From: Pseudomonas sp. 31-12
GTDB taxonomy: Bacteria; Pseudomonadota; Gammaproteobacteria; Pseudomonadales; Pseudomonadaceae
Assembly (NCBI RefSeq): GCF_003151075.1
Contig: NZ_CP029482.1
Coordinates: 496,001-560,000 of the forward strand
Direction: 5' to 3'
Length of the DNA: 64,000 bases
The position numbers and the translations under genes were made by a program. Positions 27,174 to 34,855 of this stretch are shown here, one piece after another. Numbering within the stretch: position 1 is the first letter of the stretch; the number at the start of each line of letters is the position of its first letter. Under the pieces are notes generated by a model. It was not told the DNA's origin and made no database searches. It worked only from the letters and a program-made list of their open reading frames with translations.

Positions 27174-28180
27174 ACACTATGAGCAACTACCTGCCCATCA
27201 TCGGCATCACCATGGGCGACGCCACCGGTGTCGGTCCGGAAATCATCGTCAAGAGCCTGACTCATGACGTCGTCTACCAACAATGCCGGCCGCTGGTGAT
27301 CGGTGATGCCCGTCGCCTCGAACAGGCCAACGTCATCGTCGGCGGCAGCGCCAAAGTGCGCCGCATCGAAGACGCCTCCCAGGCGTTGTACGAAGCCGGC
27401 ACCATTGACTGCATCGACCTCGACCTGATTCCCGACGACCTGCCGTTCGGCGAACTGTCGCCCATCGCCGGTGACGCCGCTTTTCAGTACATCGCCCGCG
27501 CCGTGCAACTCGCCGAGGCTAGCCAGATCGATGCGATCTGCACCGCGCCGTTGAACAAGGAAGCGCTGCACGCCGGCGGCCATAAATACCCCGGCCACAC
27601 CGAAATGCTCGCACACCTGACCAACGTCGACGAAGTCTCGATGATGCTGGTGGCGCCGCAACTGCGGGTGATTCACGTCACGACGCATATCGGCATCATC
27701 GACGCGATCCGTAAGATCGAGCCGGGTCTGGTCCAGCGCACCATCGAACGCGGCAACGAGACGCTGATCAAGGCCGGCATCGCCAGACCGCGAATCGGCG
27801 TGTGCGGGATCAACCCCCATGCCGGTGAAAACGGTTTGTTTGGCTACGGCGAAGAGGAAGAAAAAATCATCCCTGCGGTGAAGCTGCTGCAGGAACGAGG
27901 CCTCGACGTCACCGGCCCGCTGCCCGCCGACACCCTGTTCTTCCGCGCCGGCCGCGGTGACTTCGACCTGGTGGTGGCGATGTATCACGACCAGGGTCAC
28001 GGCCCGGTCAAAGTGCTCGGACTTGAAGCCGGCGTAAACGTCACCGTGGGTCTGGACGTGATCCGTACCTCGGTCGACCACGGCACGGCTTTCGATATCG
28101 CCGGCAAAGGCATCGCCGATGAACGCAGCCTGCTTGAAGCGCTGCGCCAGGGCGCCGAGCTTGCCACGCGACGGGGATGA
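27170..28180 (+). CDS. pdxA2: 4-phospho-threonate dehydrogenase PdxA2
   Basis: A 336-residue PdxA-family enzyme with GITMGDATGVGPEI, TAPLNKEALHAGGHKYPGHTE (metal-binding His) and CGINPHAGENGLFGYGEEE. True PdxA makes pyridoxal phosphate; the PdxA2 branch oxidises D-threonate 4-phosphate, which then loses CO2 to give dihydroxyacetone phosphate. Position in a DUF1537 operon supports the second role. An ATG at 27179 (MSNYLP) is an alternative start. Confidence 0.88.
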   Translation: MNTMSNYLPIIGITMGDATGVGPEIIVKSLTHDVVYQQCRPLVIGDARRLEQANVIVGGSAKVRRIEDASQALYEAGTIDCIDLDLIPDDLPFGELSPIAGDAAFQYIARAVQLAEASQIDAICTAPLNKEALHAGGHKYPGHTEMLAHLTNVDEVSMMLVAPQLRVIHVTTHIGIIDAIRKIEPGLVQRTIERGNETLIKAGIARPRIGVCGINPHAGENGLFGYGEEEEKIIPAVKLLQERGLDVTGPLPADTLFFRAGRGDFDLVVAMYHDQGHGPVKVLGLEAGVNVTVGLDVIRTSVDHGTAFDIAGKGIADERSLLEALRQGAELATRRG

Positions 28181-28235
28181 GTCGCGTGGGTGCTGTCGTG
28201 TAAGATCGACCACCGTCCACACAACGAGACCCGCC

Positions 28236-29009
28236 ATGAAAGCCTCCGAACGCCACCGCGCCATCCTCGATCTCGTACGCATTGGCGATGCCAACGTCGA
28301 GCAATTGAGCGCGGCACTCGGAGTCTCGGAAGCCACGGTGCGACGCGACCTGACCATGCTCGCCAAGCAGCGGCATCTGGTGCGGACCTATGGCGGCGCC
28401 ACTTCAGTTGTACGCGTTCACGAACCGGAAGCTTCGCTTGAAGAGCGCAAGACATCGCAGTGGGAGCAGAAAGACGCCATCGCCCAGGCTGCGGCCGCTC
28501 ATGTTCAGGATGGCGATACCGTGCTGCTCGACGGCGGCACCACGTGTGCTGCGCTGGCCCATCATCTTTGCTCGCGACAAGACGTGCATGTAGTGACCAA
28601 CAACTTGCTGGCCGTGATGACCTTGGCCAATGCGCCGGGCGTGCGGCTGACTTTGATCGGCGGTGATTTGCGCGGTTCGAGCATGAGCACGCTGGGGCCG
28701 TTGGCGGAACTGACGTTGAGCCGGTTGAGTGTGGACAAGGCGTTTTTGGGTGCGGATGGCGTGGTGGCGGAGTTTGGGTTGTGTGAAGCGAGTGCGCAGC
28801 AGGCTTATCTCAAGGAATGCATTATCAAGCGGGCGGCGCAGATTGTTGTGCTTGCTGACACTGACAAGCTAGGGCGTGCGCGGCAACAGCACTGGACGCC
28901 GATTGAGCGGGAGTGGCGGTTGATTACCGGCTCCACCGCGGATGAGGCGGCGCTTGCACCGTTTTATGCGCTGAAGCAGATCACTGTGCAAACCGTGATC
29001 GTCGCTTGA
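28236..29009 (+). CDS. DeoR-family transcriptional regulator
   Basis: A 257-residue regulator. The N-terminal DeoR helix-turn-helix reads RHRAILDLVRIGDANVEQLS then VSEATVRRDLTML; the sugar-phosphate-sensing domain has LLDGGTTCAALAHHL and VVTNNLLAV. The ATG at 28236 was chosen because it begins the domain; the frame is open further upstream within pdxA2. It lies 55 bases after pdxA2 and probably represses the kdgT-dtnK-pdxA2 genes, released by a phosphorylated intermediate. Confidence 0.9.
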   Translation: MKASERHRAILDLVRIGDANVEQLSAALGVSEATVRRDLTMLAKQRHLVRTYGGATSVVRVHEPEASLEERKTSQWEQKDAIAQAAAAHVQDGDTVLLDGGTTCAALAHHLCSRQDVHVVTNNLLAVMTLANAPGVRLTLIGGDLRGSSMSTLGPLAELTLSRLSVDKAFLGADGVVAEFGLCEASAQQAYLKECIIKRAAQIVVLADTDKLGRARQQHWTPIEREWRLITGSTADEAALAPFYALKQITVQTVIVA

Positions 29010-29045
29010 TTGCATCCCTACTGAAATGACCAAAACCAAAAAAAT

Positions 29046-29073
29046 GCCTCGACCGATTCGGGGCTTTTTTTTG
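29046..29073 (+). terminator. Terminator of the acid-sugar operon
   Basis: GCCTCGA / TCGGGGC (one T-G pair) with an ACCG-type loop, followed by eight T residues, 36 bases after the deoR stop. Confidence 0.8.
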
Positions 29074-29138
29074 GATGAAAAGGCAGCGACGTTTCGGGTT
29101 TCAGCGTGTGAGGGGTTCAGTGAAATTGTCCGGTTTCG

Positions 29139-29311
29139 AAACGGTTTTGTGCAAAAAGCCAGATTTATGATCGTTTTTGAGCAAGTAAAATCGTTTTTAT
29201 GCGTTTGAGGTCAGTTCGACGGTGCACCAATTCCATTGGTAGAGCTCAATTTGAAGTGCTCTAAATGTTCGTTTTTATGCATTAGTCCCAAAAAATAATC
29301 ATTTTTATGCA
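29139..29311 (+). repeat. Five-copy short repeat (TCGTTTTTATGC) upstream of the Fic gene
   Basis: In the 376-base gap before the Fic gene, five related 14-mers lie in the same orientation: 29139-29152 (AACGGTTTTGTGC type), 29170-29183 (ATCGTTTTTGAGCA), 29190-29203 (ATCGTTTTTATGCG), 29268-29281 (TTCGTTTTTATGCA) and 29298-29311 (ATCATTTTTATGCA). Steps between starts are 31, 20, 78 and 30 bases. They look like binding sites of one protein. The rest of the gap is AT-rich with no gene. Confidence 0.55.
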
Positions 29312-29385
29312 GCAAAACCTGATTTTGATCGTTAATCTCCATTTATGGCGGTTTGATTTGGCCGAGGATTTAAAAGGAGTGTGAC

Positions 29386-30999
29386 GTGAGCGAGTTTCCC
29401 GTAGACCCCATCGGTGCGGCTTGGCTAGCGACGACATTCGACGTGCGGCCGATGGCACGGCTACCCGTGTTAAGTCAGGTCGGTAGCCGACGGTCAACTC
29501 AGGTCGAAGACGGTTTTCGTCTTGAGACCTATACGGAAAACATGCGCCCCGATCCGGACTTTTCATCCCATCTGCAATTTCACCTGCGGCATGAAGTCCC
29601 GAACCTTGAGTTCTTGACCAGACTGTTTACCAAGGTGGGTCCTGCACCGTTACAAGGCTGGTTGAATGACGAGCCCACCGGCCAATATGCCCGCAGGTCA
29701 GCGTTCTTGTTTGAGTGGCTCACTGGCGAGCAGTTGCAGGCGCCAGAACCCATCGGCGGTAAGTATGTCGACGCCATCAACGCCGATCTGTTGGTGGCGG
29801 CTTCACCCGAAGAGGCGGTGAAGGTGCCGCGTTGGCGGGTGAATGACAACCTGCCAGGCACGCGCTATTTCTGCCCAGTCGTCGTCAAGACAGCAGCAGT
29901 CCAGTCAGCAGCGGACCTCGATGTGCCTCACCTCTTCGGTCAACTGACTGCAGAGTTTGGCGAAGCGCTTCTGCTGCGCGCCGCCGCATGGATGACGCTC
30001 AGGGAAAGCAAAGCCAGCTTCGCCATTGAAGGGGAGGCGGATCGTTCTACGCGTATCCAGCGTTTCGCAGATGTATTGGCGCGACGAACCGGTCAGGGCG
30101 AACTGCCGCTCACCGATGCTGCACTGGCTGAGATGCAAGAAGAAATCCTTGGCGCAGTGACCACACTGACACGTATGGGGATTCGGCAATCTCCGGTGTT
30201 TGTTGGCGAAACTGTCCGTTATCAGGAGATTGTCCATTACGTCGCTCCCCCGGAAGGCGATCTGGAGCGGATGTTGGAAGGCATCCGCGTCTTTCTGAAT
30301 CGTACTCAAGGGCAATCCCCGGTCATGCGCAGCGCGGTAGCAGCGTTCGCTTTCGTCTATATCCATCCGCTGGCTGATGGCAACGGCCGGGTCCATCGCT
30401 TCCTGATCAACGACATTTTGCGTCGTGATGGAGCCATTCCAGACCCGGTGATTCTTCCGATTTCAGCTGTTATCACTGACGACTCTGCTGAGCGGCGTCT
30501 ATATGACAGCGTGCTGGATCAGGTTTCAAAACCGCTCATGCAGGGCATACGAGACCAGGTAGCATTCGCCAATACGCGTACGCAATACCCTGACGGCGTG
30601 GTCTCGAATATTGAATTCACAGGCCAGGATCAGGCCCGCCCGGTGTGGCGCTATCCGAACCTGGGTCCACACGTTGTTTTCATGTCTAACGTCATTCGCC
30701 GCACCATCACGGAACAGATGCGTGAAGAGTCGCGGTATTTGCGCAGCCACATAAGGGCCAGACAGGCAATCAAGGAAGTCGTTGAGATGCCTGATCACCA
30801 GGCTGATCGGCTCTTGCGATCCATAGAGCAAAACGAAGGGAAGCTGAGCAACGTGTTGGCAAAGGAAATGCCTGTGCTGGCAAGGCCGGATATTTGGGCC
30901 GCGATTATCGAAGCGGTGGCTCAGTCGGTTCGGGGGGAGGAGCCGATAGACAGTAGCGTGAGTGATCGATACCACCCGAATCAGCCAGTGGGTCGATGA
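29386..30999 (+). CDS. Fic-domain protein (class II, self-inhibited)
   Basis: A 537-residue protein. Residues about 1-190 are an N-terminal region of Fic family (DUF4172-like) type, the Fic core is about 200-400, and a helical C-terminus follows. The active-site loop is HPLADGNGRVHR with catalytic His327; Leu replaces the usual Phe. The inhibitory motif (S/T)xxxE(G/N) is present before the core as SFAIEG (Ser211-Glu215-Gly216), marking class II. Fic proteins usually attach AMP to a Tyr/Ser/Thr of a target protein. AAAAGGAG precedes the GTG start. It stands alone, ended by a terminator, with no antitoxin next to it, consistent with self-inhibition. Confidence 0.87.
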   Translation: MSEFPVDPIGAAWLATTFDVRPMARLPVLSQVGSRRSTQVEDGFRLETYTENMRPDPDFSSHLQFHLRHEVPNLEFLTRLFTKVGPAPLQGWLNDEPTGQYARRSAFLFEWLTGEQLQAPEPIGGKYVDAINADLLVAASPEEAVKVPRWRVNDNLPGTRYFCPVVVKTAAVQSAADLDVPHLFGQLTAEFGEALLLRAAAWMTLRESKASFAIEGEADRSTRIQRFADVLARRTGQGELPLTDAALAEMQEEILGAVTTLTRMGIRQSPVFVGETVRYQEIVHYVAPPEGDLERMLEGIRVFLNRTQGQSPVMRSAVAAFAFVYIHPLADGNGRVHRFLINDILRRDGAIPDPVILPISAVITDDSAERRLYDSVLDQVSKPLMQGIRDQVAFANTRTQYPDGVVSNIEFTGQDQARPVWRYPNLGPHVVFMSNVIRRTITEQMREESRYLRSHIRARQAIKEVVEMPDHQADRLLRSIEQNEGKLSNVLAKEMPVLARPDIWAAIIEAVAQSVRGEEPIDSSVSDRYHPNQPVGR

Positions 31000-31010
31000 C
31001 CGACTTACGC

Positions 31011-31040
31011 AAAAAGCCCCGATTGATTCGGGGCTTTTTC
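31011..31040 (+). terminator. Terminator after the Fic gene
   Basis: Perfect stem AAAAAGCCCCGA / TCGGGGCTTTTT (31011-31022, 31028-31039) with a TTGAT loop, 12 bases after the stop. It can work in both directions and also faces the convergent DUF3077 gene. Confidence 0.92.
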
Positions 31041-31055
31041 ATGCGTGCGATTTGT

Positions 31056-31349
31056 TTATGGTGCGACGTTACTGGCTCGGTTGTTACATGGCGCGTCCAA
31101 CACCTTCACCACATCATCAATGATCGCCTTGCTCATATCCTGCAAATAATGCGATGCCCAGGCATGCCGGTCGGTGTCGCGAACCATGGCCGCGTCTGAC
31201 GCGAGCAGTTTGGCGACGTGGAGCAGGTCGGAGGCGTGGGAGAGGGCTTCGATCACCGGGACGCCGGCGTTGATGCGGAAGAGCGGTTCGTTGGCGTGGT
31301 AGGAGAAAGGGGTGAGGCCGATGGTTTTGAGGTCTTGGGGGTTGGTCAT
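31056..31349 (-). CDS. DUF3077 family protein
   Basis: A 97-residue protein beginning MTNPQDLKTIGLTPF, with FRINAGVPVIEALSHASDLLHVAK and a helical C-terminus, resembling the DUF3077 family, which is numerous in Pseudomonas. Function is unknown. GGAGGTG lies five bases before the ATG. The ATG overlaps the stop of a 28-codon leader frame (ATGA), so its translation is likely coupled. A longer open frame up to 31709 runs through the leader and is not expected to be translated. Confidence 0.8.
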   Translation of the reverse strand: MTNPQDLKTIGLTPFSYHANEPLFRINAGVPVIEALSHASDLLHVAKLLASDAAMVRDTDRHAWASHYLQDMSKAIIDDVVKVLDAPCNNRASNVAP

Positions 31350-31432
31350 TGGGCACCTCCGGTTTTTGGGCGGTGGTGGGTGGTGACCGGTGGAGCAGTA
31401 GCGCAAATGTTGGACGGACCGATAGCGGGCAT
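31346..31432 (-). CDS. 28-aa leader peptide coupled to DUF3077 gene
   Basis: A short frame begins with ATG at 31432 after CAGGAG and nine bases, reads MPAIGPSNICATAPP and ends TGGAQ with a TGA (31346-31348) that overlaps the DUF3077 start. The good ribosome site and exact stop-start overlap support real translation. It is rich in Pro, Thr and His, as in regulatory leader peptides. Function as a peptide or only as a translation switch is unknown. Confidence 0.55.
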   Translation of the reverse strand: MPAIGPSNICATAPPVTTHHRPKTGGAQ

Positions 31433-31709
31433 TAGCAAAAACTCCTGAATCAAAGTTTGAGCTACCACGTTCGTTATCAGGCGAATGGGTGGCAGCTATG
31501 CGCGGGCTGATAAACCGGAGATACAGGAACCCGGCAGACCCGAAGGTCTCCCACGCACAGCCGCCATTACACGGAAATGCAGGCACAAAAAAACGCCAAC
31601 AATCGTGATTATGGGCGCTTGTGCGCCTGTATCTTACTCGGGTTATCAGGCCCGGTCGCTGAATTGGCAGCGACGGTCTGAAGGTAGCTTGAGGGCGGCG
31701 GATGCGCAA
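31433..31709 (-). promoter_or_regulatory. Possible structured RNA leader of the DUF3077 gene
   Basis: Read on the minus strand, the 280 bases before the leader peptide contain the stable hairpin AGACC-TTCG-GGTCT (31536-31549 region), a pair of GCCTGATAAC-type blocks, and a T run after GTTGGCG. I recall very similar sequence in front of other DUF3077 genes in Pseudomonas, but cannot check it here. A terminator/anti-terminator arrangement is possible. Confidence 0.4.
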
Positions 31710-31749
31710 TCGTGGCTAGGTGGTGGCGTAGGGTGAGAGCTTCAGTGAT

Positions 31750-31938
31750 TTACTGGTCCTGAGGCTTGGGAATGCGTGAATGACCCACGTCTAACCTGAC
31801 GCCGGCTTCATTCTCTTCGACGCCAGGCTTTTGAGGGCAATCAGTGACGATCGATAGCTCCACTTCCCCCACCATTTTGTTGGCAATTTCCTCGTCGTGC
31901 GTGACATGGAACGGGCTGTCGAAGAATCGAATTGTCAT
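31750..31938 (-). CDS. Small hypothetical protein (62 aa)
   Basis: A 62-residue acidic protein starting MTIRFFDSPFHVTHDEEI and ending HSRIPKPQDQ. ATG 31938 lies eight bases after GGAGAA; an ATG two codons earlier is too close to that site. No family recognised. It lies behind the DUF3077 leader on the same strand. Confidence 0.5.
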   Translation of the reverse strand: MTIRFFDSPFHVTHDEEIANKMVGEVELSIVTDCPQKPGVEENEAGVRLDVGHSRIPKPQDQ

Positions 31939-32164
31939 GAGCATTTCTCCATTTTTTGGCGATATCTAAACGTTGCGGTAAATGGAAGTTGGCCGATTAA
32001 TCATTTTCTACGCAAACAGTTTTAGCGTCTTCCATCGAGACAATCATTACACCAAGTAACTAATGATGTTCCCGTCCCCACCTTTATCCCCTCCAGCTAA
32101 CTCCCTACATTGAGCTCCAACGCCGACCCATTCATTCCGAAGGGAAGGTCACTGGAGATTCCTC

Positions 32165-32386
32165 ATGCCTTTCGTAAGCGTACGCATCACCCGCGATGGC
32201 GTTACCTCTGAGCAGAAAGCTCAGGTGATCGCCGAAATCACTGAAACCCTGGAACGCGTCCTGAAGAAGGATCCGCACCTGACCCACATCGTGATCGAAG
32301 AAGTCGACACCGATAACTGGGGCTACGCCGGCATCACAACCACCCAGTATCGAAAGCAGCTGGCTGAGGCGGAGGACAAGTCATGA
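32165..32386 (+). CDS. 4-oxalocrotonate tautomerase family protein
   Basis: A 73-residue tautomerase. After removal of Met the N-terminal Pro of PFVSVRITRDG is the catalytic base, as in 4-OT; EITETLERVLKK and HIVIEEVDTDNWGYAG match the family. Length (about 62-75) fits. It ends with an ATGA overlap to the next gene, a DsbA-family protein, forming the start of a four-gene group with two SDRs. The ring or keto-acid substrate is unknown. Confidence 0.85.
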   Translation: MPFVSVRITRDGVTSEQKAQVIAEITETLERVLKKDPHLTHIVIEEVDTDNWGYAGITTTQYRKQLAEAEDKS

Positions 32387-33039
32387 CCGCGACCGTCTCC
32401 ATCGATTTCATCTCCGACGTGGTGTGCCCTTGGTGTGCCTTGGGTGCGACGGCGCTGGAGCAGGCGATCGAGAACGTGGCCGGTGAGATTTCAGTAGAGC
32501 TGACCTACAAGCCCTTCGAGTTGAACCCGGACATGCCGGCAGTCGGCGAAAAAGCGGTCGAGCATTTGATGCGCAAATATGGACGCACCGCCGCAGATGT
32601 CGCCGCCGGCAAGGCGATGCAGATCGAACGTGGCGCGGCCCTGGGTTTCAAGTTCGATCTGGAGAAGCGCACCCACTTCTACAACACGTTTGATGCGCAT
32701 CGGCTGCTGTTGTGGGCGTTGCAGGAAGGGCGGCAGGTCGCTCTCAAGAAAATCCTGCTCCGCGCTTACTTCACCGACGGCCAGAACCCGAGCGATCGCG
32801 AGACGCTGGTTCGTCTGGCGGCTGAAGCGGGACTGGATGCGGCGGCTGCTCAAGAGGTGTTGGCGTCCGGCGCGTTTGCCAAAGAAGTGCGTGAGCTTGA
32901 AGCGTTTTACCGCCAGCACGGCATCAACTCGGTCCCGGCCATGGTGCTGAACGGTCGTCACCTGGTGTCTGGTTCGCAGTCGGTCGAGTACTACGAACAA
33001 ATGCTGAGACAAATGGCCAAGGCCCCCGCTGAAGCCTGA
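32383..33039 (+). CDS. DsbA-family oxidoreductase (FrnE-like)
   Basis: A 218-residue cytoplasmic thioredoxin-fold protein. The active site CPWC lies in IDFISDVVCPWCALGATAL at the N-terminus; YKPFELNPDMP and NSVPAMVLNGRHLVSGSQ are typical of the FrnE group. In other bacteria FrnE-like proteins take part in polyketide tailoring or stress resistance. It is coupled to the tautomerase gene and followed 43 bases later by an SDR gene. Confidence 0.88.
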   Translation: MTATVSIDFISDVVCPWCALGATALEQAIENVAGEISVELTYKPFELNPDMPAVGEKAVEHLMRKYGRTAADVAAGKAMQIERGAALGFKFDLEKRTHFYNTFDAHRLLLWALQEGRQVALKKILLRAYFTDGQNPSDRETLVRLAAEAGLDAAAAQEVLASGAFAKEVRELEAFYRQHGINSVPAMVLNGRHLVSGSQSVEYYEQMLRQMAKAPAEA

Positions 33040-33082
33040 TTACTTACTTTTTCAAACCATTCTTAATTAGTAGAGGTTCATC

Positions 33083-33793
33083 ATGAGCAATTCGAAAAAA
33101 GTCATCGTTATCACCGGCGCTTCCCAAGGTCTCGGCGCAGGCATGGTCAAAGCCTTCCGCGAACTGGATTACAAAGTTGTCGCCACTTCGCGTTCGATCA
33201 AACCGTCCACCGACCCGGACATCCTCACCGTGGCAGGCGACATCGGCGACCCGGCTGTTGCGCAGCAAGTGATTCGTGAAGCCATCGCACGTTTTGGCCG
33301 CATCGATACCCTGGTCAATAACGCAGGGATCTTCGTCGCCAAGCCGTTCACTGCCTACACCCCTGAAGACTACGCCGCGGTGTTGTCGGTGAACCTGAAT
33401 GGTTTCTTCTACATCACCCAACTCGCGATCACCGAGATGGAAAAACAAGGCAAAGGCCACGTCGTCAACATCACCACCAGCCTGACAGACCACGCAATTG
33501 ACGGTGTGCCGTCGGTATTGGCCTCGCTGACTAAGGGTGGTTTGAACTCTGCGACCAAGTCCTTGGCGATTGAGTACGCCAAGCGCGGGATTCGGGTGAA
33601 TGCGGTTTCCCCTGGCATCATCAAGACCCCGATGCACGGCGAAGAAACCCATGCAGCGCTGGGCAGTCTGCACCCGGTCGGCCACATGGGCGAAATCAAC
33701 GACATCGCTCAGGCGGTTGTGTATCTGGACAACGCCAACTTCGTCACCGGCGAAATCCTGCACGTCGATGGCGGTCAGAGCGCCGGTCACTAA
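33083..33793 (+). CDS. Short-chain dehydrogenase-like protein lacking the catalytic Tyr
   Basis: A 236-residue SDR fold with the NAD(P) motif TGASQGLGAG and NNAG at about residue 80. The usual YxxxK active site is replaced: the region reads SVLASLTKGGLNSATKSL, so Ala occupies the place of the catalytic Tyr four residues before the conserved Lys, and the preceding Ser motif reads NITTSLTD. It may bind cofactor without being a normal dehydrogenase. It is third in the tautomerase-DsbA-SDR-SDR group. Confidence 0.85.
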   Translation: MSNSKKVIVITGASQGLGAGMVKAFRELDYKVVATSRSIKPSTDPDILTVAGDIGDPAVAQQVIREAIARFGRIDTLVNNAGIFVAKPFTAYTPEDYAAVLSVNLNGFFYITQLAITEMEKQGKGHVVNITTSLTDHAIDGVPSVLASLTKGGLNSATKSLAIEYAKRGIRVNAVSPGIIKTPMHGEETHAALGSLHPVGHMGEINDIAQAVVYLDNANFVTGEILHVDGGQSAGH

Positions 33794-33816
33794 GACCTGG
33801 GTTGACTTGTCCACAG

Positions 33817-33845
33817 CGCCGTCGATCACTATCGACGGCGTTTTT
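33817..33845 (+). terminator. Terminator between the two SDR genes
   Basis: Perfect 10-bp stem CGCCGTCGAT / ATCGACGGCG, loop CACT, then five T. It ends only about 15 bases before the next ATG, next to its GGAG ribosome site, so it would separate expression of the second SDR from the upstream genes or act as an attenuator. Confidence 0.8.
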
Positions 33846-33860
33846 ATTGGAGAACGCAGC

Positions 33861-34703
33861 ATGAACACCCACGCTCACAAGGTTTTCCTGATCACCGGCG
33901 TCAGTTCAGGTTTCGGCCTGGCCTTTTCGCAAGCAGCGCTGGCGGCGGGACACACGGTGGTTGGCACGGTGCGGCGCGAATCCGAGCGCGTCGCGTTCGA
34001 AGCGCTGGACGCCCATCGCGCTAAAGCGTTCGTGCTCGACGTCACCGATTTCCAAGCAATCGAACCGCTGGTGGCTGACATCCTGCGCGAGGTGGGGCAG
34101 ATCGACGTACTGGTCAACAACGCCGGCTATGGGCACGAAGGCATTCTCGAGGAATCGCCACTGACTGAAATGCAGCGCCAGTTCGACGTCAACGTGTTTG
34201 GCGCGGTGGCAATGATCAAAGCAGTCCTGCCCGGCATGCGTGAACGGCGCAGCGGGCATATCGTCAACATCACCTCCATGGCCGGCTTCATCACCTTGCC
34301 GGGCATCGCTTACTACAGCGGCAGCAAATTCGCCCTTGAAGGCGTCAGCGAAGCGCTGGCCAAAGAAGTCGAAAGCCTGGGCATCCACGTGACCGCCGTG
34401 GCACCTGGCTCATTTCGCACCGAATGGGCGGGGCGCTCGATGATCCGATCCGGTCGCACCTTGAGTGACTACGACGCGGTGTTCGATCCAGTGCGCAAGG
34501 CGCGGGAAGAGAAGAGTGGCAAGCAGGCTGGTGATCCGCACAAAGCTGCGCAGGCGTTGCTGACCTTGGTCGCTGCTGAAAAGCCGCCGGTTCATCTGTT
34601 GCTGGGTAAGGATGCGGTGAGGTTGGTGCGTGAAAAGATTGCGCGGTTGCAGGGGGAGATTGATGCTTGGGAGCATCTTTCGGTTTCTACGGAGTTTGAG
34701 TGA
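33861..34703 (+). CDS. Short-chain dehydrogenase/reductase
   Basis: A 280-residue classical SDR with TGVSSGFGLA (cofactor), NNAGYGHEG, catalytic Ser in VNITSMAGF and an intact YYSGSK active site. It resembles the group of reductases annotated as 'oxidoreductase, SDR family' with a longer C-terminal part (HLLLGKDAVRLV). It starts at ATG 33861 after GGAGAACGCAGC. The substrate is unknown; position suggests work with the upstream tautomerase group despite the terminator in between. Confidence 0.9.
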   Translation: MNTHAHKVFLITGVSSGFGLAFSQAALAAGHTVVGTVRRESERVAFEALDAHRAKAFVLDVTDFQAIEPLVADILREVGQIDVLVNNAGYGHEGILEESPLTEMQRQFDVNVFGAVAMIKAVLPGMRERRSGHIVNITSMAGFITLPGIAYYSGSKFALEGVSEALAKEVESLGIHVTAVAPGSFRTEWAGRSMIRSGRTLSDYDAVFDPVRKAREEKSGKQAGDPHKAAQALLTLVAAEKPPVHLLLGKDAVRLVREKIARLQGEIDAWEHLSVSTEFE

Positions 34704-34740
34704 TTGATGGCCGGTGTATAAAAATCCAGAACCCAGAAAC

Positions 34741-34778
34741 AACAAAGCCCTCGTATTTCTACGAGGGCTTTGTTTTGT
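34741..34778 (+). terminator. Terminator after the SDR group
   Basis: Perfect 15-bp stem AACAAAGCCCTCGTA / TACGAGGGCTTTGTT with a four-base TTTC-type loop and T-rich tail. A second hairpin CGCCTCCT / AGGAGGCG lies at 34815-34835, between this terminator and the convergent 88-aa gene. Confidence 0.92.
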
Positions 34779-34855
34779 GGTGTCGGCAATAGATCTGAAA
34801 ATCATTTGGGCGCCCGCCTCCTCTCGTAGGAGGCGAGTGATTCCATTCGCTACAG

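Noticed and set aside
26099..28366. A 755-codon minus-strand frame opposite dtnK and pdxA2
   Set aside because: It spans two well-supported genes in antisense and changes in character halfway; no domain is visible.
31445..31700. Prophage remnant
   Set aside because: The sequence looked phage-like because it recurs in Pseudomonas genomes in my memory, but there are no phage genes next to it.
31350..31709. The N-terminal extension of the DUF3077 frame up to 31709
   Set aside because: The extension reads through the RNA-like leader; the shorter start has an ideal ribosome site and an ATGA overlap with a leader peptide.
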